This document shows positions 1 to 9,745 of a stretch of 17,677 bases of DNA, one piece after another. This DNA is from Agrobacterium fabrum. Lineage in GTDB: Bacteria; Pseudomonadota; Alphaproteobacteria; Rhizobiales; Rhizobiaceae. The translations under genes were made by a program, and so were the position numbers. The stretch is taken from positions 1-17,677 of the forward strand of contig QFOL01000045.1 in NCBI GenBank assembly GCA_003241215.1, written 5' to 3'. The notes below the pieces were generated by a model that saw only the letters and a list, made by a program, of their open reading frames with translations, made no database searches and had not been told where the DNA came from. Positions within the stretch are counted from its first letter, which is position 1; each line of letters starts with the position of its first letter.

Positions 1-1
1 C

Positions 2-919
2 ATGGTTGCCGCAGTGCGCCTGGCAGGCAAGGTTGCCTTCGATGCCTATTCCCATTTCGCCGAGGATGACGGCTGGGCGATGGCGAGCCATATGGCGCTG
101 TCCATCCTGCTGGCGCTGTTTCCGTTTCTTATTTTCGGCACAGCGCTTGCCGGTTTTCTCGGGGCCGACCAGTTTTCCGAAACCGCGGTGCATCTGATTT
201 TCGACACCTGGCCGGAGGCGATTGCCGGGCCGCTGGCGGCGCAGGTGCAGCAGGTGCTGACCATACCGCGCGGCGGGCTGCTGACGATTTCGGTGCTGGC
301 GGCCGCTTATTTTGCGTCCAATGGTGTGGAGGCGCTGCGCATTTCATTGAACCGCGCCTATCGTGTTACCGAAACGCGCTGGTGGTATGTCACCCGCCTG
401 CTCAGCCTGCTTTACGTGCTGATCGCCGTTGTGGTCTTTGCCGGCATCAGCATCGTGCTTGTCGCCGTGCCGGTCGCCATGTCCTTTGCGGAGGAAAAGT
501 TTCCCTGGTTGACGGAGGTGCTGAGCACGGTCTCCAGCCTCGGTCTTTACGGCACCATCGTTGTGCTGACGGCGGGGCTGGTGGCGGCGCATCTGTGGCT
601 TCCGGCCGGCAAGCGCCGCATCTGGGATGTCTGGCCCGGGATTTTGCTGACGATGATCTTTTGGGTCATCGGCGCGGCGATCTTCGCCTATTATCTTTCC
701 ACCTTTGCCAATTATGCCGCGACCTATGCCGGCCTCGCCTCGGTCATGGTGGTTCTGGTGTTTCTTTACATGGTCGGCGTCATCTTCATGCTCGGCGCGG
801 AGGTGAATGCGGCGCTGATGAAATACAAGGTCCGGCAGATCATCCGCCGCAATATCGGCGGAAACGGTGCGCGCCGGGAGCGGGCGCTAGAGGAGCCCGA
901 CAAGCCGGCGGATATCTGA
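2..919 (+). CDS. YihY/BrkB family inner-membrane protein (UPF0761 type)
   Basis: A 305-aa hydrophobic protein with about six membrane segments, near residues 32-52, 92-108, 133-158, 180-200, 212-232 and 243-268. The last segment carries the family hallmark: a YLSTFANYAATYAGLAS-like stretch followed by LGAEVNAAL (residues 231-272). The C-terminal tail is basic and hydrophilic. Members were once called ribonuclease BN or BrkB, but the RNase BN assignment is generally regarded as mistaken and the function is unknown. The ATG lies at the second base of the window, so the true start could be further upstream, although the length already fits the family. Its 3' end overlaps the convergent gluQ by 33 bp. 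Confidence 0.85.
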   Translation: MVAAVRLAGKVAFDAYSHFAEDDGWAMASHMALSILLALFPFLIFGTALAGFLGADQFSETAVHLIFDTWPEAIAGPLAAQVQQVLTIPRGGLLTISVLAAAYFASNGVEALRISLNRAYRVTETRWWYVTRLLSLLYVLIAVVVFAGISIVLVAVPVAMSFAEEKFPWLTEVLSTVSSLGLYGTIVVLTAGLVAAHLWLPAGKRRIWDVWPGILLTMIFWVIGAAIFAYYLSTFANYAATYAGLASVMVVLVFLYMVGVIFMLGAEVNAALMKYKVRQIIRRNIGGNGARRERALEEPDKPADI

Positions 920-1786
920 GGGCGCAGCACCTTCCGAACGAAGGGCGGAAAGCCCGGTGCTGCCTTCGCTTTTCGAGAGCTTGCGCCCGTCCGCGCCCAG
1001 GATCAGCCGGTGATGGTGATAGGCCGGTTGCGGCAGGTCCAGCAGGTGTTGCAACAGCCGGTGAATGGCGGTTGCGTGGAAGAGGTCCATGCCGCGCACC
1101 ACATGGGTGATGCCCTGCAGCGCATCATCAACCACAACGGAAAGATGATAACTCGAAGGCGCGTCGGAACGCGACAGCACCACATCGCCCCAAAGCGCTG
1201 GCAGGGCTTCGATTCGTCCTGTCTCGCCATCGCCGCTTTCCTGCCAGAACAGGGGGCTGCCGGCGGCGCGGATCGCCTGTTCCATGTCGAGCCGCCAGGC
1301 GTACGGTCGGCCGGAGGCGAGCAGTGTATCCCGCTCCGTCTTTGACCTCTCCCGGTCTATGGCCGGGTAGAGCGGCGCGCCATCGGGATCGCGTGGCCAG
1401 AGTTCCCCCTCCGCCTCAAAAGTACGAACGATGGCCTTTGTTTCCCCACGGCTGAGAAAAGCTGGATAGGCGAGGCCCACGCCGACCAGCCTGTCCAGCG
1501 CCGCGCGGTACGCGTCGAAATGCTCCGATTGCCGCCGCACCGGTTTCTCCCAGTCGAGACCCAGCCAGCCAAGATCGTCATAGATTGCCCGTTCCAGCTC
1601 CGGGGTGCAGCGTGTCTGGTCGATATCCTCGATGCGCAGCAGAAAGCGGCCGCCATTGTCCCGCGCCATGTCATGGTTCAGGAAGGCGGAAAGCGCGTGG
1701 CCGAGATGCAGCAGGCCATTGGGGCTTGGTGCAAAACGGTAAACCGGTTTTTGACGGAGAGGCGAAGGCATGGTTTCTTCTGCCAT
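887..1786 (-). CDS. gluQ: Glutamyl-Q tRNA(Asp) synthetase
   Basis: A 299-aa protein that resembles only the catalytic half of glutamyl-tRNA synthetase, as expected for GluQ, which attaches glutamate to the queuosine base at the anticodon wobble position of tRNA-Asp. Visible features are FAPSPNG (18-24), the HIGH-type HLGH (27-30), RIEDIDQTR (51-59) and the KMSKS-type KLSKS (269-273). No anticodon-binding domain follows. The CxC...C zinc-binding cysteines of the E. coli enzyme are absent; the equivalent stretch near residues 106-120 has none, and the only cysteine is at 60. The ATG at 1786 has no clear ribosome binding site. A second in-frame ATG at 1771 (residue 6) has a weak AGAAG upstream and could be the real start. 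The gene diverges from alkA. Confidence 0.92.
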   Translation of the reverse strand: MAEETMPSPLRQKPVYRFAPSPNGLLHLGHALSAFLNHDMARDNGGRFLLRIEDIDQTRCTPELERAIYDDLGWLGLDWEKPVRRQSEHFDAYRAALDRLVGVGLAYPAFLSRGETKAIVRTFEAEGELWPRDPDGAPLYPAIDRERSKTERDTLLASGRPYAWRLDMEQAIRAAGSPLFWQESGDGETGRIEALPALWGDVVLSRSDAPSSYHLSVVVDDALQGITHVVRGMDLFHATAIHRLLQHLLDLPQPAYHHHRLILGADGRKLSKSEGSTGLSALRSEGAAPSDIRRLVGLL

Positions 1787-1825
1787 GTTTTAAAGCACCC
1801 CGCCAGCCGGCTGCGGGGATATGGA

Positions 1826-2482
1826 ATGGCGGATATGAAAATCATTACCGGGATCGACGACATCAACGAAGGGCTGGCGCAGCTCGCCCGCCTCGATCCG
1901 GCTCTCAGTCTCACCATCGAAAAGGCCGGTCCTCTGCAACTGCGCTTGCACGAGCCCGGTTTTGCCGGCCTTGCCCATATCGTCGTCTCGCAGATGGTGT
2001 CGCGCGCCAGCGCCAACGCCATATGGGCGCGTATCCTTGCCGGCACCGGCGGCGTGGTCACGGCGGAAAATTATCTCGGCGCGCCGGAGGAATTGCGCGC
2101 CACCTTCGGCCTTTCGCGCGCCAAGGCGACGACGCTGGAAGGGTTGGCGCGTGCCGTCACGCAAGGGCAGATCGATCTTCACGGCGTGGTGCGCAGGGAG
2201 GCTGGCGCAGCCCTTTCCGAACTGGTGGCGCTTCGCGGTATCGGTCCGTGGACGGCGGAGGTCTATCTGATGTTCTGCGGTGGCCACCCGGATATTTTTC
2301 CGGTCGGCGATGTGGCGCTGAGATCCGCGGTAGGGCACGCGCTGTCGTTTGAAACCCGGCCGGACGCGAAATGGCTGGCGGAGCGGGCGGAACTCTGGAC
2401 GCCCTGGCGCTCGGTCGCCGCACGGCTGTTCTGGGCCTATTACGCCGCCGTGATGCGGCGCGCCATGGTGCCGCTGCCCTGA
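1826..2482 (+). CDS. alkA: DNA-3-methyladenine glycosylase II, HhH-GPD family (AlkA type)
   Basis: A 218-aa base-excision repair glycosylase that removes alkylated bases such as 3-methyladenine. The helix-hairpin-helix motif LVALRGIGPWTAE lies at residues 133-145. The GPD loop FPVGDVALR follows, with catalytic Asp162. The N-terminal FAGLAHIVVSQMVSRASANAIWARI segment (46-70) is the usual helical core. It is shorter than E. coli AlkA (282 aa) because the N-terminal beta domain is missing, as in many alphaproteobacterial and yeast-MAG-like members. The ATG at 1826 is chosen because it follows a GGGGAT-type purine stretch and clears the divergent gluQ. An upstream open frame extends back into gluQ antisense and is not credible. 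Met4 (1835) is a possible alternative. Confidence 0.9.
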   Translation: MADMKIITGIDDINEGLAQLARLDPALSLTIEKAGPLQLRLHEPGFAGLAHIVVSQMVSRASANAIWARILAGTGGVVTAENYLGAPEELRATFGLSRAKATTLEGLARAVTQGQIDLHGVVRREAGAALSELVALRGIGPWTAEVYLMFCGGHPDIFPVGDVALRSAVGHALSFETRPDAKWLAERAELWTPWRSVAARLFWAYYAAVMRRAMVPLP

Positions 2483-2496
2483 ATCGGTGCGTGAGC

Positions 2497-3915
2497 CTAG
2501 AAATCGGCGATACTGTAGGGCAGGGCTCCGCGTGAAAGATGGTCGAAATGCAGCCTGCGTTTCAGCGGCGGTACCGCGCGCTGCACGCAATCCACCCTCT
2601 CGCAGACCCGACAGGAAATGCCGATGGGTTTGAAGGAGGCCGCATTGCCGAGATCGAGCGTATCGGCATAAACGAAATTCTGCGCGTGTGAAATTTCGCA
2701 GCCGAGAGCGATGGCATAACGCGGTCTTTCCGTGTTGAAACCGGCGCCGGCCTTTTCGATCTGGGTGGCGATGGAAAGATAGCGCACGCCGTCCGGCGTT
2801 TCCGCCAATTGCCGTACGATCCTGTCGGAGCTTTCGAAGGCCTGATGGATATTCCACAGCGGACAGGCCGCGCCGAAACGGGCAAATTGCAGCCGCGTGG
2901 CGCTGTGGCGTTTGGTGATGTTGCCGGCGCGGTCGATCTTGGCGAAAAAGATCGGCACGCCCTTCATGCCCGGCCGTTGCAGGGTACTGAGACGATGGGC
3001 CACCTGCTCAAGGCTCGCGCCGAAACGCACGGCGAGAAGCTCGAGATCGTGGCGCAGTTCCTGCGCCGCCCTGTGAAATTGGCCATAGGGCAGGATGAGG
3101 GCCGCGGCGAAATAATTGTGCAGCCCGATACGACAGATTTCTGCGGCTTCCAAATTGCGGAAACCGGCGCCGGCCAGCACCCTGTCCACGGTTGGGCCGG
3201 CGTGAAGCTGGGCGATCTGCAATGCAAGCTGAAAGCAGCGGGTCGGCGCGGCCATGTAGGAGCTGAGGGCGAGCGTTTTGCTGGCAGGATCGAAGCGCCG
3301 GATCAACCCGCCCGCCGCCTCGGTTCGGGTGATATGGATGCCGTAACGGTTGCGCAAATGCGCCGCCAGAATGCCATTGGTCTCGCCGCCTTCTATCTCC
3401 AGTTCTTCCGCCAGCTCCTCGGCCAGAAGATTGATCTCGGCGACGTAATTGTCGACGAAGTGGAAGAAGTCGCGCACCTCCTCATAGGGGGTTCTTTCTA
3501 CCTGCGCGGTGCCGCGGCCCAGCCGGTCATCCAGCTGCACCAGCTGCTCGCTGTTCTGGCGATAGGCCTGATGGGCGCGCAGCAGCGCATGGGCAAAACC
3601 CGGCGCGTTCTGGGCAATCAGCTTCAACTCCTGAAGCCCAGGCTCGTAATTCAGGAACAGCGGGTCTTTCAGCGCCTCGCGCACGGCGGAAACCAGCCGG
3701 TCGCTTTCGCCTGTCGCCAGTTCCGCCATATCGAGCTGGAATTTTTCCACCAGCGTCACCAGAACGCTGGCTGAAACCGGGCGCTGGTTATTCTCGATCT
3801 GGTTCAGATAACTGGCCGAAATGCCGAGCCGTTCGGCAAATTGCGCCTGCGTGGCGCGGGCGTTTTCGCGAAGGCCGCGAACCTTACGGCCGATGAAGAG
3901 TTTTTCCGTCGCCAT
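2497..3915 (-). CDS. pccR: Short-chain acyl-CoA responsive XRE-family regulator (PccR/PrpR/RamB type)
   Basis: A 472-aa regulator. An N-terminal XRE-type helix-turn-helix (about residues 5-60, with QAQFAERLGISASYLNQIENNQRPVS) is followed by an IrrE/ImmA-like middle region and a DUF2083-type C-terminal domain. This is the architecture of the ScfR family: PccR of Rhodobacter, PrpR of Mycobacterium and RamB of Corynebacterium, which control acetate and propionate genes in response to acyl-CoAs. Cysteines C406, C435, C438 and C443 (CX28CX2CX4C) sit in the C-terminal domain; I recall an Fe-S cluster being reported for mycobacterial PrpR. It diverges from pccB, so control of propionyl-CoA carboxylase is the natural inference. 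The frame continues upstream to a TTG at 3945, but that codon lies inside the operator. The ATG at 3915 is preferred, although no Shine-Dalgarno precedes it. Confidence 0.88.
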   Translation of the reverse strand: MATEKLFIGRKVRGLRENARATQAQFAERLGISASYLNQIENNQRPVSASVLVTLVEKFQLDMAELATGESDRLVSAVREALKDPLFLNYEPGLQELKLIAQNAPGFAHALLRAHQAYRQNSEQLVQLDDRLGRGTAQVERTPYEEVRDFFHFVDNYVAEINLLAEELAEELEIEGGETNGILAAHLRNRYGIHITRTEAAGGLIRRFDPASKTLALSSYMAAPTRCFQLALQIAQLHAGPTVDRVLAGAGFRNLEAAEICRIGLHNYFAAALILPYGQFHRAAQELRHDLELLAVRFGASLEQVAHRLSTLQRPGMKGVPIFFAKIDRAGNITKRHSATRLQFARFGAACPLWNIHQAFESSDRIVRQLAETPDGVRYLSIATQIEKAGAGFNTERPRYAIALGCEISHAQNFVYADTLDLGNAASFKPIGISCRVCERVDCVQRAVPPLKRRLHFDHLSRGALPYSIADF

Positions 3916-3946
3916 GTTGCAACTTTGCAAAATTAAACATTGCAAA
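3916..3946. promoter_or_regulatory. Probable PccR operator: three TTGCAA palindromes between pccR and pccB
   Basis: Three 8-bp sites with a TTGCAA core lie immediately upstream of the pccR start: GTTGCAAC (3916-3923), TTTGCAAA (3924-3931) and ATTGCAAA (3939-3946). The first two abut; the third is 7 bp away. ScfR-family regulators (PccR, RamB, PrpR) are known to bind TTTGCAAA-type elements, so the match to the adjacent regulator is direct. The position, touching the pccR start codon and 88-118 bp before the pccB ATG, suggests autoregulation together with control of pccB. No convincing -35/-10 pair could be fixed in either direction. Confidence 0.75.
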
Positions 3947-4033
3947 TATTTATGGCACGCATACGCGCACGATCAAGGCTTCTAGGCGAATGTTTTCTAA
4001 GCTATTGATTTTGGGGAAACGCATGGAGGAAAC

Positions 4034-5566
4034 ATGCCCGGCATTCTGGAGCAATTGGAGACGCGGCGGGAAGAGGCACGGCTCGGCGGCGGCGTCAGGC
4101 GCATCGAGGCGCAGCACGCCAAGGGCAAGCTGACGGCGCGCGAGCGTATCGACGTGCTCCTGGATGAAGGTTCCTTCGAGGAATACGACATGTATGTCAC
4201 TCACCGCGCCGTGGATTTCGGCATGGCGGAGCAGAAGGTGGCGGGTGACGGTGTCGTTACCGGCTGGGGCACCATCAATGGCCGGCAGGTCTATGTGTTT
4301 TCGCAGGATTTCACCGTGCTCGGCGGCTCGCTCTCGGAAACCCACGCCCAGAAGATCTGCAAGATCATGGATATGGCGGTGCGCAACGGCGCGCCGGTGA
4401 TCGGCCTCAACGACAGCGGCGGCGCGCGTATTCAGGAGGGCGTGGCCTCGCTCGGCGGTTATGCCGATGTGTTCAAGCGCAATGTCGTCGCCTCCGGCGT
4501 CGTGCCGCAGATATCGGTCATCATGGGGCCCTGTGCGGGCGGTGCCGTCTATTCGCCGGCTATGACCGATTTCATCTTCATGGTGCGCGATACTTCCTAC
4601 ATGTTCGTGACCGGGCCGGATGTGGTGAAGACCGTGACGAACGAGATCGTCACAGCCGAAGAGCTGGGCGGAGCCTCCACACACACGAAAAAATCCTCTG
4701 TCGCCGATGGCGCTTACGAAAACGACATCGAGACGCTGGAACATGTGCGGCTGCTGTTCGATTTCCTGCCGCTGAACAATCGCGAAAAGCCGCCGGTGCG
4801 GCCGTTCCATGACGATCCGGCGCGGCTGGAAGCACGGCTCGATACGCTGATCCCTGATAGTTCCAACAAGCCCTATGACATGAAGGAACTGATCCACGCG
4901 CTGGCCGACGAAGGCGATTTCTTCGAGTTGCAGGAGGCCTTTGCCCGCAACATCATCACCGGCTTTATCCGTCTCGAAGGCCAGACGGTGGGCGTTGTCG
5001 CCAACCAGCCGATGGTGCTGGCCGGCTGCCTCGATATCGACAGTTCGCGCAAGGCGGCGCGTTTCGTGCGTTTTTGCGATGCCTTCAATATTCCGCTGCT
5101 GACGCTGGTGGATGTTCCGGGTTTCCTGCCCGGAACGGCACAGGAATATGGCGGCGTCATCAAGCACGGCGCGAAACTTCTCTTCGCCTATTCGGAAGCG
5201 ACGGTGCCGATGGTGACGCTGATCACCCGCAAGGCCTATGGCGGCGCTTATGACGTGATGGCCTCCAAACATATCGGCGCGGATGTGAATTACGCCTGGC
5301 CGACGGCGGAAATTGCCGTGATGGGCGCGAAGGGGGCGGCGGAAATCCTCTATCGTTCCGAGCTTTCCGATCCGGAAAAGATCGCCGCGCGCACGAAGGA
5401 ATATGAAGAGCGTTTCGCCAACCCCTTTGTGGCGGCGGAACGCGGTTTCATCGATGAGGTCATCATGCCCCACTCCTCACGCCGCCGCATCGCCCGCGCC
5501 TTCGCGTCGCTGCGTAACAAGAGCGTGGAAACCCGCTGGAAGAAACACGACACTATTCCGCTCTGA
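4034..5566 (+). CDS. pccB: Propionyl-CoA carboxylase, carboxyltransferase (beta) subunit
   Basis: A 510-aa carboxyltransferase that moves the carboxyl group from carboxybiotin on PccA to propionyl-CoA, giving (S)-methylmalonyl-CoA. It is a cytosolic partner of PccA. Two crotonase-like halves are visible. The N half has [10 protein letters not shown] (128-137) and the oxyanion-loop motif [12 protein letters not shown] (165-176). The C half has [20 protein letters not shown] and [10 protein letters not shown] (400-409), where Asp407 corresponds to the acyl-CoA specificity position that is Asp in PccB and Ile in AccB of Streptomyces (family knowledge). Length and motifs fit PccB better than acetyl-CoA or methylcrotonyl-CoA carboxylases. 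A strong GGAGGA (4025-4030) sits 3 nt before the ATG. It is the first gene of a rightward cluster facing away from pccR. Confidence 0.96.
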   Translation: MPGILEQLETRREEARLGGGVRRIEAQHAKGKLTARERIDVLLDEGSFEEYDMYVTHRAVDFGMAEQKVAGDGVVTGWGTINGRQVYVFSQDFTVLGGSLSETHAQKICKIMDMAVRNGAPVIGLNDSGGARIQEGVASLGGYADVFKRNVVASGVVPQISVIMGPCAGGAVYSPAMTDFIFMVRDTSYMFVTGPDVVKTVTNEIVTAEELGGASTHTKKSSVADGAYENDIETLEHVRLLFDFLPLNNREKPPVRPFHDDPARLEARLDTLIPDSSNKPYDMKELIHALADEGDFFELQEAFARNIITGFIRLEGQTVGVVANQPMVLAGCLDIDSSRKAARFVRFCDAFNIPLLTLVDVPGFLPGTAQEYGGVIKHGAKLLFAYSEATVPMVTLITRKAYGGAYDVMASKHIGADVNYAWPTAEIAVMGAKGAAEILYRSELSDPEKIAARTKEYEERFANPFVAAERGFIDEVIMPHSSRRRIARAFASLRNKSVETRWKKHDTIPL

Positions 5567-5658
5567 GACTGGAAAAATGCTTCGGCCACCTTACTATATG
5601 TTTGTTCAGGCGCCCGGATGTCCGGATGTCCTCCCGAAACGCACAAGGACAGATTTTT

Positions 5659-6555
5659 ATGGCCGAGAATTCCTCCGCAGATAATTTCCCCGCCGGATAT
5701 GAAGTGCCCAAGGTCTGGACCTGGGACAAGGGCAATGGCGGCCAGTTCGCCAATATCAACCGCCCGATTGCCGGTCCCACCCATGAGAAGGAACTGCCGG
5801 TCGGCAAACATCCGCTGCAGCTTTATTCGCTGGCGACGCCGAATGGCCAGAAGGTCACCATCATGCTGGAAGAATTGCTGGCCGCCGGCCACAAGGGCGC
5901 AGATTATGATGCCTGGCTGATCAAGATCGGTGAAGGCGACCAGTTCGGTTCCGGTTTCGTCGGCGTCAATCCGAATTCCAAGATCCCGGCGCTGATGGAT
6001 CACTCAACGCCTGAGCCGACGCGCATTTTCGAAAGCGGCTCCATTCTCGTTTACCTCGCGGAAAAATTCGGCGCCTTCCTGCCGAAAGAGGGCAATGCCC
6101 GCACGCAGGCGCTGAACTGGCTGTTCTGGCAGATGGGTTCCGCCCCCTTCCTCGGTGGCGGTTTCGGCCATTTTTATGCTTATGCGCCGGTGAAGATCAA
6201 ATACGCCATCGACCGCTACGCCATGGAAGTCAAACGCCAGCTCGACGTGCTGGACCGGCATCTGGCTGAGAACCGCTACCTGGCGGGTTCGGAATATACG
6301 ATCGCCGACATGGCCGTCTGGCCGTGGTACGGCAAGATCGCGCTGGGTCAGGCCTATGGCGATGCCGGTGCGTTCCTTGAAGCCGACGGTTACAGACACG
6401 TCATGCGCTGGACGCTCGAAATCGGCGAACGCCCGGCGGTCAAGCGTGGCGTGATCGTCAACAAGACCTCGGGCGATCCGTCCGAACAATTGCATGAACG
6501 CCACGATGCCTCCGACTTCGAGACGAAGACGCAGGACAAGATCGGCACGGCGTAA
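5659..6555 (+). CDS. yghU: YghU-type glutathione S-transferase / disulfide-bond oxidoreductase
   Basis: A 298-aa protein that closely resembles E. coli YghU over its whole length: VWTWDK (19-24), FANINRPIAGPTHEK (30-44), LPVGKHPLQLYSLATPNGQKVT, the glutathione-binding ESGSI (125-129) and a C-terminal RHDASDFET. The thioredoxin-fold domain is about residues 52-140 and the helical domain about 150-270. YghU/YfcG proteins bind two glutathiones and reduce disulfides or organic peroxides without a catalytic Cys, Ser or Tyr. The ATG at 5659 is chosen because AAGGA (5645-5649) precedes it and the N-terminus then matches the family; the frame remains open upstream to 5602. It lies 92 bp after pccB, with a possible -10 box TACTAT at 5592-5597, so it may have its own promoter. 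An 8-bp CCGGATGT tandem repeat sits at 5614-5629. Confidence 0.92.
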   Translation: MAENSSADNFPAGYEVPKVWTWDKGNGGQFANINRPIAGPTHEKELPVGKHPLQLYSLATPNGQKVTIMLEELLAAGHKGADYDAWLIKIGEGDQFGSGFVGVNPNSKIPALMDHSTPEPTRIFESGSILVYLAEKFGAFLPKEGNARTQALNWLFWQMGSAPFLGGGFGHFYAYAPVKIKYAIDRYAMEVKRQLDVLDRHLAENRYLAGSEYTIADMAVWPWYGKIALGQAYGDAGAFLEADGYRHVMRWTLEIGERPAVKRGVIVNKTSGDPSEQLHERHDASDFETKTQDKIGTA

Positions 6556-6562
6556 GAAAAGA

Positions 6563-6641
6563 TTAGAGCGCCAAAAGCGCTCTAACTATTTGAATTGACG
6601 CATTTCCGGACGTAAAAGCAAGGCAGCTTTTACTGGAAATG
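6563..6641. repeat. Palindromic intergenic repeat (RIME-like mosaic of two hairpins)
   Basis: Two hairpins lie back to back in the 103-bp gap after yghU. The first has a perfect 9-bp stem, TTAGAGCGC (6563-6571) with GCGCTCTAA (6577-6585), around a 5-nt loop. The second is an interrupted palindrome: CATTTCC (6601-6607) with GGAAATG (6635-6641), and GTAAAAGC (6612-6619) with GCTTTTAC (6626-6633). This two-palindrome layout resembles the mosaic repeats scattered between genes in Rhizobium, Sinorhizobium and Agrobacterium genomes (established class; exact subtype not assigned). It may act as an RNA-stabilising or attenuating structure within the cluster. The first hairpin is followed by CTATTT rather than a U-run, so it is not a typical terminator. 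Confidence 0.7.
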
Positions 6642-6658
6642 TTCTGGAAGGACAAAAG

Positions 6659-7036
6659 ATGGCGAACCTGCCCGAAATGACCAAACACAAGGGATTTCCC
6701 TCCGGCATGCCGAGCACGGGTGTCCAGTTCACCATCCGCCGCGCCAACCCCAAAGGGGTAACACCTATCAAGATGATACCCCGCCGGGCGCGCAACGACA
6801 CCAAGGAGCATCGCATCGATGCCGCCTTCCTGCACTCGCTCTGGCACCATTTCGGTGCCGAGCCCTTCGAGCGCGGCAATCTCGACGCCGCTCGCCTCAA
6901 CCTGCTCTTCGGCCGCGAGGTGGTGCCGGCGGAAAAGAATTTCGATCCGCTTTCCTATCAGGCGATGCTTGTCATTGACGAGCGCGTCGCGCGGCAGAAC
7001 TTCCCTGAGTCTTTCGAGAATTTTTTCGAGATTTGA
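6659..7036 (+). CDS. Hypothetical protein, 125 aa, unrecognised family
   Basis: I do not recognise this protein. It is soluble-looking, with no signal peptide, membrane segment or cysteine. The first 50 residues are basic (FTIRRANPKGVTPIKMIPRRARNDTKEHR); the rest is mixed, with HSLWHHFG near residues 60-67 and a Phe-rich end (NFPESFENFFEI). It is judged real because GGAAGGA (6646-6652) precedes the ATG at good spacing and third codon positions are strongly GC-biased like neighbouring genes. Codons near 6750-6785 are less typical and contain a 6-bp inverted repeat, GGGGTA (6755-6760) with TACCCC (6777-6782). It lies just after the mosaic repeat and 35 bp before kptA, so co-transcription with kptA is likely. 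A link to RNA or propionate metabolism cannot be inferred from sequence alone. Confidence 0.7.
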   Translation: MANLPEMTKHKGFPSGMPSTGVQFTIRRANPKGVTPIKMIPRRARNDTKEHRIDAAFLHSLWHHFGAEPFERGNLDAARLNLLFGREVVPAEKNFDPLSYQAMLVIDERVARQNFPESFENFFEI

Positions 7037-7071
7037 GCGTGCTGTCATCCGCCAACGGGGAATGAAATTCG

Positions 7072-7631
7072 ATGTCGCCAGCGACCAGCAAATTTCTGAG
7101 TTACGTTCTGCGCCATGCGCCTGAAAGTATCGGCCTGACCCTGGATGCTCAGGGTTGGGCGGATATCGCGGATCTGTTGGCAAAAGCGAATGCGAGCGGC
7201 ACGCCGCTCGATGAGGCAGGCCTCTTTTCGGTCGTCGCAGAAAGCGACAAGAAGCGCTTCACGCTGTCGGAAGACGGCCGCCGCATCCGGGCGGCGCAGG
7301 GGCATTCCGTGAAGGTCGATCTTGGCCAGCCGCCTGTCGAACCGCCGCCGCAATTGTTCCACGGTACGGCGACCCGTTTCCTTGAGGCGATCATGCGAGA
7401 GGGACTGCGCCCGGGGAGCCGCCAGCAGGTTCATCTCTCCGAAGACCGGACAACCGCGCATAGCGTCGGTCAACGGCACGGAAAACCTGCTGTTCTGGTT
7501 GTAGACGCCGGCCGGATGTTTTCCGAGGGTCACCGTTTTTACCAAGCCGATAATGGCGTCTGGCTGACCGATGAGGTCCCGACTGCGTATTTGGTGCCGA
7601 TTGAAAATCATGTTGCGGAAAGTGATGGCGA

Positions 7632-7635
<4 letters not shown>
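7072..7635 (+). CDS. kptA: RNA 2'-phosphotransferase, Tpt1/KptA family
   Basis: A 187-aa KptA. The family transfers a 2'-phosphate from an RNA splice-type junction to NAD, yielding ADP-ribose 1'',2''-cyclic phosphate and nicotinamide. Visible signatures are SKFLSYVLRHAP (6-17) with the catalytic-type Arg14-His15 pair, KRFTLSEDGRRIRAAQGHS (61-79), the NAD-site LFHGT (95-99), VHLSED (120-125) and ADNGVWLTDEVP (159-170). Length matches bacterial members. GGGGAA precedes the ATG by about 9 nt. The end overlaps the pccA start by 4 nt (ATGA, 7632-7635), which implies translational coupling. Bacteria lack the tRNA splicing route that uses Tpt1 in yeast, so the natural substrate is unknown; RNA repair or 2'-phosphate removal is the usual guess. 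Confidence 0.93.
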
Positions 7636-9635
<2,000 letters not shown>

Positions 9636-9695
9636 TGGCCGCTGCCATTTTTCCGGAACGGATGCGGGTCGGGGCGGTTTAAGGGAGCGGGCCTG

Positions 9696-9729
9696 CGGTC
9701 GGATCGTTCGATTTTCGTCACGATCACCG
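9696..9729. other. Inverted repeat in the pccA-scpA gap
   Basis: An imperfect inverted repeat: CGGT (9696-9699), a 2-nt bulge and GATCGT (9702-9707), paired with ACGATC (9720-9725) and ACCG (9726-9729) around a 12-nt loop. It could be an operator for the mutase gene or an intercistronic RNA hairpin. It has no U-run, so it is not an obvious intrinsic terminator. A TTGCAA core like that before pccB is absent here. Confidence 0.35.
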
Positions 9730-9745
9730 GCCACAGTGCTAAAAT
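9715..9745 (+). promoter_or_regulatory. Weak promoter candidate for the methylmalonyl-CoA mutase gene
   Basis: A TAAAAT box (9740-9745; five of six bases match TATAAT) lies 23 bp before the mutase ATG, with TCGTCA (9715-9720) as a poor -35 at a long 19-bp spacing. The -35 overlaps the right part of the inverted repeat. Read-through from pccA is at least as likely as a separate promoter. Confidence 0.25.

Noticed and set aside
1048..1056. Another TTGCAA core inside gluQ as a PccR site
   Set aside because: Single core within a coding region, not near a promoter, and such 6-mers occur by chance.
1520..1825. N-terminal extension of the alkA frame
   Set aside because: It overlaps gluQ antisense and adds sequence foreign to the glycosylase family. 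The ATG at 1826 fits better.
1790..2857. Minus-strand open frame spanning alkA and the 3' end of pccR
   Set aside because: It crosses two well-supported genes in the wrong register and has no ribosome binding site or domain.
3950..5473. Long open frame antisense to pccB (about 500 codons, minus strand)
   Set aside because: It is the high-GC shadow of pccB. It is rich in His, Arg and Gly, has no recognisable domain, and pccB has clear motifs and a strong ribosome binding site.
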